The notes: generated by a model from the sequence alone, not told the origin. A DNA stretch of 64,000 nucleotides from Cenococcum geophilum 1.58 (GCA_001692895.1 KV748179.1:3857222-3921221); one strand, 5' to 3'; numbered from the stretch's first letter, positions 20,029 to 32,251 are shown. Numbers and translations are program-made.

Positions 20029-23000
20029 TTAGTTTTATTGCATGTGCACATTGAGGCAGTGAACAGTACGTAATTCGAACTTGATGCCAATGTGCAGAGC
20101 GAGAAATTAAGGGGCTGTGATAACGATTACGTGGAATATGTGGACGAAAAAGTATAAATCTTCTGTTTGAGGAAGTCTTTTCGAGATTAGGGGTATATGC
20201 TAAATGCTTGTGCATTTGGCAACACGAATTTTGTGGCGGAGCAAGCCACGTAAAGCTGTTGCACACCCCGCGTCGGCAAGTCGGTATCTTACTGTTAGAG
20301 AGGTATTGAAGCCGTTAGAGTTCAGCTTTCTGTCAAAAGCGGCAGTAGTTAAACCCAACCCTTTGTGGTGTTGGAGATTTGTCAATCCCATTGACCTCTT
20401 GAGTATTTGTGGCTTTTCGGTGGAGGTGGCTTGCTCATCCTTCCGGGGAGTGGCTTGTGTTGCCAACATCTTACGATCGGGGGCTCTCAAATAATTAGCG
20501 AAATTTCTATTTCCGTGAGATCGGCGCATTGTTCTCGGTAACCTATTCGTCAGCTCAAATTATTCCCTAATGTGGGAAGCGAAGTCGCCAGATGGCCAGG
20601 CCCCAGAACCTCGTATAGTAATCGCCACATGCAGACTCTTTAGGAACAAATGCAAAAAAAAAGAAACCTATTGCTCCATTTTGAATAGTGTATAGGAATC
20701 TGCACGTCAAAATGTGAGTAAGACTGCCAGTATTTGGTAACCTCAGACATATCCATATTACTGAAGCTTTGACGTGCTAGGATTATGCGCACCATGCGAT
20801 GCAACGATTATCAAGCACACTTTGGTATAACGCTCGACATGGTCGGTCAGTCGTAGGTGAACAACCACTTCTTCTAGAAAGCCACAGTCATATTCTGGGT
20901 CTGTTTCGCAATAAAATATATTATGGTCATTCGAAGCCAACAACGTTAAAGATTTGATTCTGCGAAACGCGGCAATATGAGCGATTCTGATAGGGGAAAA
21001 GATCCACAGATTGGAAAGTAAGGGTTGAATCCTGGAGGCCAGGTCTGTAATATGTTAAATCGTTTATGATGTACGATATCAACGTGGATTGAAATTACTG
21101 GGAAGTTATTAAAGGAGTCTCACCAATGAATGCTCATGGTGGAGCTCCGCCCCTAGGTCAGGATCTGAGTCGCGATACTTACTTGATCTAGTTCAGCCGT
21201 TGCTGACGCCTACCAAAATGCGTCGCTACCTTATCAATCAACACTGGAGGCTTAAAACTTAGAACGGAGCAGCATAAGTATGAAGCCGAGGAGATAGATT
21301 ATCTCGTGACAGGTTAAATGTCGCACTTGGCGGCTAAGAAATTATGACTGTGCATTCAACCCTACCTTTAGGGCTTAGTAAGGAGGTAACGCGACAGAGA
21401 TTAACAAGTATTCGCTGCTTCTGTGCTGAAATACAATAAAATTTTCGGTATTGATATGCTGCGTGATCGGTCATATAAATTCTCTGGGTGGCTCTGTTGG
21501 TAAGCCAGATTTGGAAGCAGAGTACTTGTGCTGCCTAGGATACCGGGATGAACGAAGATTGCGATATCGCACCCGATCAGTTCTGCGAAGGAAAGTCTGG
21601 AGTTTTGTCTGTCGAGTCAAAGAACTTCGTCGAGTTATAAAAGTACCGTCAGCGGGTCGCATATCGCGAAATTGTCCAACAGGGACTGTGGATCAATGCA
21701 CTCCATGTTCGGTAAGAATTTCCTATTCGCGCTGGGCGCTGACAACAGCACTATTGATGCCGACGTTACACGCGAGACTTAAGCTTACTCTAAAACTGCA
21801 CAATTGCCGAAGTTGAAGTGAGTGTCGAGCTGAATACGAGTTACGAAGCCGTTGACCTCAATGCAAACTATGGATCTCAGCCACGATGCCTTACGACAGC
21901 ACGTGGAGAGAGTAGCAGGCTGGAGAGAAGGAAATTTGAAATGCACCTCGGACGAATCTTGTGTTCAGTAATTACGCCTTGGGCCGAAAACAACATGTGC
22001 AGCCGATGACCATTGCAATATGCAGGGTAAATCATACATACGGGCGTATGAGAGGATGGGCTGCCCTTGGCTCGATGCCGACTGGGCGGCGTGACTTAGA
22101 AAACACAGCGGACACGGGATCTCGAGGCGACGCAAACAAGCCAAGCGGAGGTTTGAGGGGCAGCGAAAGAAGCTTAAAACCATTTCTAAAACATTTGTCG
22201 AGATAACGTTATACTATACGTTATAAGAAATCATGGTAGATATTTCGTGCGATGGAAGCCATGCCAAGTATTTCTCGAAGGAGGACGTGCGGACTAAACT
22301 CGCACCAGGCGCAGATTGATAAGCACCACGAAAGCATTGACCCACAAATTAAGGGACTGGTACCACGATTGCTACTGGTCTCTAGCAGGGACTTTCGATC
22401 CCACCACGCAGGATGGGAGTCATCCATGCATTCTGTAAGCAGCTTTGCTGAGCGTTTGTCCTGAAGGGGATGGCGGAATTAACAAGCAACGAATAATCCG
22501 GCCTGTTCTGCCTCGTTTTGCGTAATTCGTAAAGCGCTCTGGGAGTACGCAGGTGCGTGGCTTTGGGGGGGGAATGGCCAAAGGAATTGGCTCCTTCGCT
22601 ATGCCTCACTGTTCGCCCTCGTTGGTGCTCGCTGTATTTCGGTGTTTGTGCGCGATTAAGGCTGCGTTCGACGTCAGAACTGTCGACGGTGAAGCCATGA
22701 GCCATTTTCAATTGCGACAGAGGGAGCAAGTGATCAGAAATTTCGCTGTTCGGCCGAGTAATCTTTCGTTCACGGACCAGGGCTGGTTATTAATGATGAT
22801 AATACAGATGTGGTGGATGTGGCGGCGTTCAAAGCGCTGTGGGTAGTGGGCAAGCTGCCCCAGATGCGAGCTGCCAGTCGGTCTTGCTCTGGATCCGATA
22901 GCCGTGCAAGCGATCATCGCAAGTAATGCCGTATTCCGCTTTGCATGATCAAATCAGGTGGTTCCCAGCTAGGTGCCCTGTCCTGCCTCATACTCAAGAA

Positions 23001-23458
23001 ACCCCACGGCGCAATTCTCGAGCCCGAGTCGCGCGCGCCGTTACAACTCGTCACTTCGGTAAGGTTTGGCGCAGCACGCCAACCCGCCTTATCCCTGGCC
23101 GGCCAAATGTAATCCAGCTTCCTCCTCGGCCTCTGATGATGTGTGCCCGCCGAGTAAGTGTGTGCTTTCGCACTGCAGGGTCTTGTTTTCATAATTACAT
23201 GTTTATTACACCGTTAAATCCGGCTCGTATTAACCTCTGACGCGAACAGATATAATGCCCTGTCCACCCACATGCCAGCCCATACATTTGGAAGAATCCA
23301 TCCTGGTACCTCAGCTCACATCATTTGATGCTGTTCTGCTCACTATAACAGCAATATCTGCTCTGTCGACCTCAATTGCATTACAGTCTCACTTAAAGTG
23401 TCGTCTACACACAAGCTCTATCTGACCTCGTTGCTCCTGAAGCCTCAACGTGTTTTTC
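20029..23458. other. Long intergenic stretch without a supported gene
   Basis: About 3.4 kb. Frames of 60-121 codons occur on both strands (for example 20,200-20,529 and 21,451-21,816), often overlapping each other in antisense, with no recognisable domain, no consistent splice signals and no repeat structure. The last few hundred bases must contain the promoter of the Zn2Cys6 gene; a pyrimidine-rich stretch lies at about 23,330-23,450. Confidence 0.45.
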
Positions 23459-24487
23459 ATGTCATCGTCCCAACGGTCTGGTTCCATGGAGTCGTCACAA
23501 GATAACGTAAGAAAGAGAGTGTGTAAGGCGTGTGATCGCTGCCGTCTAAAGAAATCAAAGGTAAGCTGCAGATGAATCGATTTTTGTCTGCACTAATAAA
23601 ATACTAATTTTGGCGCAGTGTGATGGAGCCAATCCGTGCAGTCGGTGTAAGGCAGATAATGCCATCTGTGTATTTGGTGAAAGGAAGAAGTCACAAGACA
23701 AGGTGTATCCCAAAGGGTAATACGCTCCCCTTTCGCTAAGGCTTGTTCTGTTGCTAACGAGTGCAGATATGTTGAGATGCTCGAGCAGCAGCAGGCGCAA
23801 CTAGTGGCTGGACTCAGGGAGCTCTACAGTCGGCTACAGAGCGGTCAAGGCTGGCCTGGGCAGCCACTTCCAGAAGCGCAAGGCGGTCATCCTCTCACAC
23901 ACGATATTCTTGAAAGACTTGATCTCTTGCATCCTACCAGCGATACCGGCAGCAATTACGAGGGATTCGAAGAAGACTGCAGTCGCATGCAGCAACGACT
24001 TCTCGAACGAGGCGCAGGATACATACACCGCAGGGGATCCGTAAGTTCGGATTCAGAACACGGTCATGCCTCCTCGTCCTCGTCATATGGCACTCCAACT
24101 ACCAAGTCAATGCCATTCAATGATCCATTTGCTCGCAACGGCGCGCCACCAACACCGCCAATGAACAGTCCATTTCCAAGGCAGTCGCAAATCACTTCAA
24201 CCGTGAAATCTGACACGCCTTTCATTTCCACAACATTCATGCGCTCTGGCCTGGATCCATCGAATTTGATACGGTCATCGTGGGCGGCAGAACCCTCAAT
24301 GCTGGATGAGTCTTCAATAGATTTCAAATATCTCTCCACATTTGATTCACCCATGAGTTACGACCCAACCGCCATGGCACTGGACCCATTCTCAATGAAC
24401 GCATCCTCGACAGGCCCAATGATGCCCGACTGGAACGATCCGAGCGACCTTGATTTCAATAACTTTATTAACCCGGTTAGCACATAA
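23459..24487 (+). CDS. Zn(II)2Cys6 transcription factor
   Basis: A fungal binuclear-zinc-cluster DNA-binding protein of 306 residues. Exons are 23459-23560, 23619-23716 and 23767-24487, in frame throughout. The zinc cluster uses Cys25, 28, 35, 41, 44 and 51 (CDRCRLKKSK then CDGANPCSRCKADNAIC); intron 1 falls exactly before Cys35. A linker with DKVYPKGYVEMLEQQQAQL, likely a short coiled coil for dimerisation, follows. The rest is rich in Ser, Pro, Asp and Met with clusters such as GAPPTPPMNSPFPRQSQ and an acidic C-terminus (WNDPSDLDFNNF), resembling an activation domain. The long middle homology region of many family members is absent. The targets are unknown. The aldose epimerase gene lies 1.1 kb downstream, but nothing shows that it is a target. 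Confidence 0.88.
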
Positions 24488-25575
24488 TCATCATGTAATT
24501 TTCTCATTGCAGGTCTGTCCGTCGTTAGTACAACTTTCAAGCGTTCAAGCGTCAGGCTACAGATGCACATTCCGGCGTTGGTAGGGGTCATTGGTTGACG
24601 GCGTTTGAGGTGTTTAGGGATATGGATTATTTGGCATGAGTAGATGGCTCTACTCACTCATCCGGAGCACTTCTCAAAATCAAGGTTTAATCATGACGTT
24701 TCAATGCGAATTTAGGGGTATGGCAAATCGGCATCTACTCCGAGGCGGATTCCCAGGAGATAATTCCATGGTAGCAGTTCGGCAAGAAGGACAGATCGTG
24801 GGATCGTGCGTGCTGGTCCTGTTCAGAATAATTGTATCACCACTTTTCCATTCACCACATCTACTTCAAATATGTTTGAATAGTGAGCGACCTGGAATAT
24901 CATTACACAATGGCGCAACATTCTGATTATTCTCCTGAGCCGAGTTCTGCACAAGCGCACTGACCAGAGAACGACCAACATAACTAAACATAGCTTGAGA
25001 ATCTAGCTCCCAAAATTCAATCGTAAATGTATGAAGCTTCTGCTTGATACTGGTCTTCTCAACTTTGCATCTGGATGTTATGCCCTTTGGCGTTTCGCTT
25101 TTGTTGGAATGGTCGTCAAACTTGCACGAAAGGCCCGGCTTATCACCGGAAGAACGATGTTTCCACCGGATTAGCCTAAAAGCCAGGGATTCATCATCAC
25201 ATCATTTCGTGCGTAGAGTATAAAAAGTCCATTTGAACATGACATCTGGCCTAAAAGCCGAAGCTTAAACTACGAAGATTGTAATATTCAGCTGCTTTTG
25301 GGTAGGTTTTCTACATGTTCATAGAACCCCTCATTCGTCTTATGAGAGGCCTTCTTGTATTGGATACAACCGATCTGTGGACGCGTTTCTTTGGCGTTTA
25401 ATCTACAAGGTCTGCTTTGTAGACTCAAGCCACCGAAGCTCGTTCTTTTTGGTCAGATCTCCTTCTGACATGAGTAAACAGCTATTCGGACCTTACCTAA
25501 GCATTTCGATCCCGACTAGAGAGGATCGGACCCGCTTCTGTCTTGACCTCATAATCGGCCATTGGAATCGGCAAC
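24488..25575. other. Intergenic stretch upstream of the aldose epimerase gene
   Basis: No supported gene. A TATAAAA-like sequence occurs near 25,217, about 360 bp before the start codon, which is far for a fungal core promoter. Short frames around 24,636-24,926 and 25,377-25,592 carry no motif. Confidence 0.4.
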
Positions 25576-26637
25576 ATGTCTTCGACCAATGATTTTAGTT
25601 TCCTTCCTCTTGGAGCGATTATCCAGGAATTCCAGATTAATGGGAAGAACATTGTCCAGAACTTCCCAAGCGCAGACCTCTACAAGCAGTATAATGCGCC
25701 CTTTTTTGGTGAGACTATTGGCCGGATCGCGAACCGCATTTCAGGGGCCAAGATAAACAACCTCAATGGAAAATCATATCAACTGGCAGCCAATAATGGA
25801 CCTAATTCTTTACATGGTGGGAATACGGGTTGGGGAAAGCGGGAATTCGAGGGACCGGCACGGGTAACTCGGCATGGTACAGACTGCATCCTGTTCAAGT
25901 ACACAAGCCCAGATGGCGAGGAAGGGTATCCAGGTACGGTAAGCGTGAGCGTCTGGTATACTCCTGGTAAAGAACAAGAGGACGGCATAGAGAAGACGAT
26001 ACTACAGATCGAATATGAGGCAGAGCTAGTAGGGGACAATGATATAGAAGAAACCGTCATCGGAATGACGAATCACAGGTAAGGGTCAATAAGTATATGA
26101 GTCGTCACATTTGACTAAATATCACGTTACCATAGTTATTTTAACCTCACGGGAGACACTATGATATCGGGTACTGAAGTCACTCTGGTGACAAACAAAT
26201 ATCAGGTGGTCGACGCTAGTGGAATTCCCACTGGACCTATTCAGGAATATCCAGGCGTTGTTCCAAGCAAGAGCTTCACTCTTGGCCAGGAGGAGCCGGA
26301 CATTGACGACTGCTTCATAATTAATACTGATCCAGCTAGTGTGCCTATAGATACGCGGGATCTCCCACTTCAGAAGTTAGCTTCTTTCTGCCATCCAGAA
26401 ACGAAATTGCATCTTGAGGTCTCTAGCACAGAGCCGGCTTTTCAATTCTATACGGGCAAGTACATCGACGTCCCCGCTGTTGAAGGTCTCCCGGCTCGCG
26501 GACGAAGATCGGGGTTCTGCGTAGAGCCAAGTCGCTATGTCAATGCGGTCAATGTCCCTGAATATCAAGGAATGGTAGTCCTTAAAAAGAGGCAAAAGTA
26601 TGGAAGCAAGATTATGTATAAAGCGTGGGAGGCCTAG
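25576..26637 (+). CDS. Aldose 1-epimerase (galactose mutarotase family)
   Basis: Converts alpha and beta anomers of aldoses such as galactose or glucose. Exons 25576-26078 and 26136-26637 join in frame (AG|T Ser codon) to 334 residues, the usual length. The start MSSTNDFSFLPLGAIIQEF fits the family. Seen are NGKNIVQNF, FFGETIGRIANRISGAKI, the first active-site His in SLHGGNTGWGKREF, the second in GMTNHRSYFNLTGD (split by the intron), the DDCF stretch, and GFCVEPSRYVNAVN, which carries the catalytic Glu region. No signal peptide is evident, so it is probably cytosolic. The key residues are present and the protein should be active. Confidence 0.92.
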
Positions 26638-29349
26638 CGCTAGGCGGGTATTTCGAAAGATTTCTTAACGAAACCTCTCGAATAACCTCTTATGGCACTT
26701 AGATGTGTCCCTCTCGCAAACTTGTCCAAGCTGGCTCACCCGAGTGTTTGAACATTCGGCTCTGAGCAGGGGTTTTATACCTCAATGCGATTATGCAGTA
26801 CTTTTGTGCGCCGGTCTGCCGTTGACTTGCAGCTTTTGAGTGTTTTTCCGAGGGCGTCTCCTACGAGAGCAGAAAGTGGCTAAAGCACGATGCTTCAGAC
26901 TTGTCGCATGACCTTCCCCCAATGAAGCTTCAATCCTTGGCATCGAAGATACGGATCGTCCGTCCTTCTAGAAATTCTCGCAGCATGGCCGCATTATCCG
27001 CCTCCCGCAGTTCTCGGCTTTCCCTCATCGCCGACGGCCGAACAGGTAGTAGGCTGTGTCTCGTTCTGTGCCTCGTTCCCCATCGCGAATACGAGTACGG
27101 GTTTGCCTTTAAGCTTTAATATGACTCCTTTGAATCCTGAATCCCCAATTGAACCTCATCGATGCTGCCTTCACATCCTGCCGTTCTTCGCCCCTGGCGG
27201 GGTCAATACTAGGGTTCCACTTTCCATTCGCCTCCTTGATGTGGCTAAAGCGATTAGGAAGTGATGAACGTCACAACCTTGCCTGCATTAAGTAGAGAAC
27301 ACTTCGTCCCGCTAGGCCGTTATTACCGCTTACCCACTATTAAGGGGAAACGCTCGACTACACGATTTTCCTTTGTAGACAGCGGGTCCTGTTCAGCACC
27401 GAAAGTTTCGTGGGACTAGTCAACGGACCTGGTTGTTTCTTTCAGCGTCATGCTGCATAATCAATACCCCACCGATTGCACGATTGAGTTTCCTGCATTC
27501 TCGTTCAATCCAGAAATTAAAAATCGACGAATCAGAGGTCACGATGTACCTTATTGCACACTTTCCAGAAAAAGCTGGGAATGTATTGATCTCCTGACCA
27601 AAAATACTAGCGCACGTAGAATCTCAACAAAATATCCTTTATCCTTTATCAGACACATGTTGAAGAGGGGATGATGCCCCAGCAAAAATCGCACCATGAC
27701 CATGCTGATACACTCAACAGTCATCCGATAACAAATCTTTCCACTCACGCCTTCCGACATATTTTCTGGGTTTGCCGCTTAATGCTGGTTTAGGCAGCAC
27801 GTCAAGCGTCCCTAGCTTGACCCAACCAGGGCTGGCGGACACCACTCCCTCGTCTCAATGCTCAGTGTTTCCAAGAATACCATGGGATTGATTCCGCCTT
27901 AATTATGCAAAATGGGGTCATCATTGTTTCTAGACCACGCTCCGAAGAACTTTGTGGGGGGGGGGGGGGGGGGGGGTCCGTATCCGCGACACCAGCATTC
28001 CAGAACAATATGCGTGAGATGACTAAACTGGCGGCTAGCCGACTGGCGGGTGGGTAAGGTATTCTGGGCATAAATCCATGATGTTGCGATGATTGTAAAC
28101 CGCTCTTAACGGTAGGTAGCATTGAGGATGCTTCCACTCACTTCGGGCGCTCTACTGCTCTTCCCGACAGAGAATCTACTTACAAAAATGTGCAAGCAAC
28201 GAGTGGCCAGGCCTCGGTAGCCCGATCGCTGATCGGCGTTGAAGACGTCTAAGGTTCGCAGGCAGAAATATCGTCGCCCAGCTGGCTGGTAGCGATGCCG
28301 GAGGCCGACGCCTAGTGTCGATCTCCGTTTATTGAGCAAAGGCCAACACACGTGGGCGGCGGGTCCCATCGAAATACCATGATATCGCTGCACGATCTAC
28401 GCTGCAAATTGGACCGTCTTCACTTGCACAAAGGGCATAAGGTTATGTACGTGGGAGGATACAACCGCTAATATTTGGGGTTATTGAGCCTTATTGCGCT
28501 AGCAGGCATGCATTGGACTATTTCTCCACTACTAATTACTGCCGCCCTTAATTTGAATCCTACGAACTAGCTACGTGTAGAACTAACCACTCTATTGCTT
28601 TATTTAGACCTCTCCTGCGGAGTCCTAACTCGAACCTCTCCCCTGGAGCGGCTGCATTCCCGGTCTGTGGGTCTTCCGCCTACAGCAAGCTATTTGCACG
28701 CCTGCAGTTATGTTGTATCTGAGACATCATGCTGGAGCATTAACTTGTTTAGTTATAGGTGTATTGGCTGCAAGTGGGTCTGTAAGTTATCCGTGAGAAG
28801 CACGGTTGGGGAATGTTAATTTAGGATAGTCGCCCTGGGAGATTGGGGTTAAGCTGGCAACCTGCAGCTGTTGAAAGGGGATACTAGACATGTGAGTGAG
28901 GCTGCGGTACGTTGGCTCAGAGATCATTGAATTGGAGAGTCTGCTGGTTAGAGGATCCTGAATAACTCGGATGATTGAATAGGTTTGGTTAATAAATTGG
29001 ATTTTGATTTACCGTATGCTTAGCATCTGGCATATTTAGACAAACATATAACGTGATGATGCTTTTCGTACTTTCCTTAAACACTTAATGAGAAGTCGCA
29101 TATATGCTTCGCAGAGGAATCTGATAGCTAGAATTTAAGATGAGCTCTGCCGACTCATGATTTAACCCCAATGGCAGTATTAACTAGAGTACGTGAGAAC
29201 TGATTTAATACAATTCCACCATCTTTGCTGGAATGGAACTGCCTGCCTGCCTGCCTGTCAAGGAAGAGTTGTTGCATGATAAATATAAAAGAACATGGCT
29301 GATTGAAAGCCGAGCTTTACGTCGAATAGAAGCATTGTACAAGATAATT
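26638..29349. other. Long intergenic stretch without a supported gene
   Basis: About 2.7 kb with ordinary composition. Frames of 60-95 codons on both strands show no recognisable motif. It contains a 23-base G run at 27,956-27,978. A short CTGC repeat lies at about 29,239-29,257. Confidence 0.45.
27956..27978 (+). repeat. Homopolymer run of 23 G
   Basis: Twenty-three consecutive G on the plus strand, bounded by T on both sides. It is long enough to form quadruplex structures and is also a common site for sequencing or assembly error, so the exact length is uncertain. Confidence 0.85.
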
Positions 29350-29608
29350 ACAGCCTGTGAAGGCTCCAGTGTCTCCCCCCTCTGTGTGTGCGCGCAACAG
29401 CAATTTCGCTTTATACGCACTAGAGAATTTCAAGTTTAACTCTTTTAATTAAGCTTAAAAAATTAAAGGCTTTACCTTTCTTGCGGGTGCACAGCTCTTT
29501 TAGCAAGCGCACAGTATCTACGCTGGATGGTGCACTTAACCAGTGATTACCGAAATTGCTGTGTTGCGCGCGCACACAGGGGGGGACACTGGAGCCTTCA
29601 CAGGCTGT
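29350..29608. mobile_element. Foldback element with 58-bp inverted arms
   Basis: Arms at 29,350-29,408 and 29,551-29,608 are near-perfect inverted repeats, starting ACAGCCTGTGAAGGCTCCAG at the outer ends and containing C-rich and GTGCGCGC stretches. The 142-bp loop is unrelated. There is no coding content and no obvious target duplication. It could be a MITE or a large hairpin-forming element. Confidence 0.6.
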
Positions 29609-30300
29609 ACTTCGTGAGGTCAGGAGATATTTTGAGTGTGATATACGAAGATGCTTAGCTGTTGTGAAGACCTAACAGCCGCAACGTGGCTAGAACAATT
29701 GGGGAAAAGAACTGTCGTAGGATTTTCCAGCTCTCACCGGGGGATGACGAGTAGGGTACTCGGAGAACTGGGTTGGCACTCTGCCGGAGGTGTTATCTCG
29801 AGCCAGACCTTCTGCCGAGGTTTTACCATCACGCTAAACCGTTTCAGAAAACCTTCGTTAGAAGGTCTGGTAAGCGAGTTTTCTCAGTAAGCGACTCAGC
29901 CGGCAAGGGCAGAAATTAAGGCGCACTCACTAATACTAAAGTATCACTAGTCTCCATCCTAAAAAACGCCACTTTCTTTTAACCAATCAGCTATCTACCG
30001 ACCTTAAGTTTGCCCTTCCGTCTGAGGGTGCGGAACTCTATGGCGCTCAACTTCAATCTGAGCAATTTTGTATGAGAGACACTCTCTCCTGTATATTTGA
30101 CTCCCCAACAACATCTATTTAACCTAATAAGCTGATAAGTCGAGTTAGGCTAGTCTCCTCTATAATCGATTACTTTTTTACGATAGGAGTGTGTTGGTAG
30201 GGGGGCAGTCTCTTTAAGCTTGACGACGTGTACGTGATAGTGCATGGCCACCTTGAAGGGCGATCGAGCTCTCATAGTAGGTAGACACCGACCGACGCGT
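29609..30300. other. Spacer with a small palindromic module
   Basis: A 79-codon frame (29,651-29,890) has no recognised motif. It overlaps the 68-bp palindromic module at 29,803-29,870. Otherwise nothing is seen before the minisatellite. Confidence 0.4.
29803..29870 (+). repeat. Palindromic module, copy 1 of 2
   Basis: Starts CCAGACCTTCT and ends AGAAGGTCTGG. A second, similar 74-bp module lies at 31,348-31,421, sharing the ends, a central CTAAACC/CTAACC and CCTTCGTNAGAAGGTCT. Together the two copies frame the 12-bp minisatellite region. Confidence 0.5.
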
Positions 30301-30504
30301 CGTCTCTACAAACGTCTCCACAAAAGTCTCTACGAAAGTCTCTACGAACGTCTCTACGAACGTCTCTACAATCGCCCATACAATCGTCCGTACGAACGTC
30401 TCCACCATCGTCTCTACGAATGCCTGCACGAATGTCTGCACGAACGCCTGCACGAACGTCTGCACAAACGCCTGCACAAACGCCTGCACAAAGCTCTATA
30501 CAAA
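30301..30504 (+). repeat. 12-bp minisatellite, about 17 units
   Basis: Units such as CGTCTCTACGAA repeat with little change in length, which leaves the array open in frames on both strands (repeats of four residues, for example VETF on the minus strand). There is no start context or domain, so this is a repeat, not a gene. Confidence 0.85.
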
Positions 30505-30574
30505 GTTGTTACAGGCCTTAGAAAAACAAGCCTTAGAAAAACAAGCCTAAATACATGCTCTGTGTGGGGGGGGG

Positions 30575-30925
30575 GCTCTATACAAAGCTCTGCACAAGGC
30601 TTTGCTTAAAGCTCTACTTAAGGCTCTACACAAGGCTCTGCTCGAAGCTCTATCGAAGCTCTACTCGAAGCTCTACCCAGTCATATACTGCCCGAATGAA
30701 ACGTATACCGACCAGCTCTGGAGGCTCATGTTGGATGGTTTCGAACCCCAGAATGTCAAGCATCGGACGGTTCGATAGAGCTTTGAGCAGAGCTTCGAGC
30801 AGTGCTTCGATAGAGTTTCGTGCAGAGCTCCGATAGAGCTTTGAGCAGAGCTTCGATAGAGCTTCGAGTAGAGCTTCGGTAGGGCTTTGAGCGGAGTTTC
30901 GATAGGACTTTGAGCAGAGCTTCGA
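30575..30925. repeat. Two opposed 12-bp minisatellite arrays
   Basis: The left array (30,575-30,685) has units such as GCTCTACTCGAA; the right array (30,771-30,925) has the inverted form, such as TTCGAGTAGAGC. They face each other across about 85 bp of unique sequence, so a large hairpin is possible. Some units are 11 bp. The same core (TAGAGCTTCG) recurs at 42,844-43,135. Confidence 0.8.
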
Positions 30926-31347
30926 TCTTGGGAGGAGTCGAAGAGGTTAGAGGAGTCGAAGGGTTATAGCGCAGGTCGCCACGTTGTCGTTGGTAATACC
31001 GCTTGCTTCGAGGCATCGAGAGGATTCGCGCACGAGTCGACACAACAAGACGCGTTGAGAAATTTCGAACCTTATAATTTCGGAACTTTATATTAGCTAA
31101 AATGCATAAATAAGTACATAGATAAATAAAGCGGCCCTTGAAATATAATCGATTGCCTTTTGAAGTGGCTAACTAGTCAACTGGTGGAGATATATTGCTC
31201 TTTAGTAGCGTCACGTTCGATTGATGAGTCGACCCCGTATATTTTCGCACCAAAGGCCCTTAGAGTGCGTACAGGTCGGCGCGACCACGCTAAAATGTCG
31301 GCCCGATAGGCGAAACCTCCGCCTACCATTACCCCCTTGTCTCGTTC

Positions 31348-31421
31348 CCAGACCTTCTTGCCAAGGCTTACCTTGCCAAGCCGCTAACCACTTTTGGCAA
31401 GACCTTCGTAAGAAGGTCTAG
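31348..31421 (+). repeat. Palindromic module, copy 2 of 2
   Basis: Starts CCAGACCTTCTTGCC and ends with AGAAGGTCTAG, similar to the module at 29,803-29,870. It marks the last non-AT-rich sequence before the transposon block. Confidence 0.5.
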
Positions 31422-31526
31422 TACACCATTCAGATTTTTATTAATCCCGCGCGGCGTAATTAGGCCTATATACACCTACTTTAAGCTTAATTCTAGCAAC
31501 ATCGGCATCCTTTTAAGCTATTACTA

Positions 31527-31785
31527 ATGGCTAGAATAACTAAATCAACCCCTGCGAAGAAGACTACGTTGCCCGATTTCCCCGATTCCAATTCATTGTC
31601 TCGTCGTCGCGCCCGACGCTCCCGAGTTGTAGCAGCCGCACCTCTCCCACAACTACCGCCGCCCTCTTCTTACCGCAGCTAGAGTACCCAAACCGACGAG
31701 CCAGCTTTAAATAACAATTAAGGACCGTAAGTCTTTTATTTAGAACGCGAAAGAGTTAATTTAATATTAAAATAGCTGCATAAGC
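31527..31785 (+). other. Left part of an older repeat interrupted by the Gypsy element
   Basis: A short frame starting at ATG 31527 encodes 51 residues with a basic N-terminus (MARITKSTPAKKTTLPDF, then SRRRARRSR) and stops at 31,680-31,682. The sequence then becomes AT-rich and runs into the Gypsy left LTR. The right part of the host is at 39,794 onward, proven by the TAAGC duplication. I cannot identify the host element. Confidence 0.4.
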
Positions 31786-32207
31786 TGTTACGGACGCTTT
31801 AAGTACGATGTTACGACTACTTGGAGAAGAATCGGAAGAAGCTAGTTGGTTAATACAAGCACGGTCCAGGATGGAACCCGTGGAACCATGTAACGAGGAA
31901 TGGTAAGTGAGTCACATAATAGTTGAACGTGTTGGCTATGTTGAACGTAAGGAACGTCACGTCTAATATAGATAAGACGTACATTACGTACAAGAAGGAT
32001 CTCTTAGGAGTACGGTTGTGTATTTAAGGACCCTTAATCCCTACCTAGATAGTTCCTTCCTTATAGTAATTCTTAGAATATAATTGGAGTTAATTTGTTA
32101 GGCAACCACTCCACTAGTTATTATTACGTTGTTAACTTACTTATAATACCTATATACTTAGCCCATTAACGAGCCTACCGTAATCCCTACTATAAGGCTT
32201 TATTATA
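31786..32207 (+). repeat. Left LTR of Gypsy copy 1
   Basis: 422 bp, begins TGTTACGGACGC and ends with TATTATA where the right LTR has CGTTACA, so the terminal CA has become TA. The outer (left) part carries fewer RIP-type changes than the inner part. Confidence 0.92.
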
Positions 32208-32251
32208 TAATTACTACCTAGTTATAGTAATAAATATAGAAGTTAAACAAT

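Noticed and set aside
20200..22846. Many frames of 60-121 codons on both strands, as possible genes
   Set aside because: They overlap in antisense, have no recognisable motifs, and their number and length are those expected by chance at this base composition.
30214..30609. Overlapping frames on both strands with four-residue repeats, as possible repeat proteins
   Set aside because: They are a direct result of the 12-bp minisatellite, which has no stops on either strand; no start context, domain or splice signal supports a gene.
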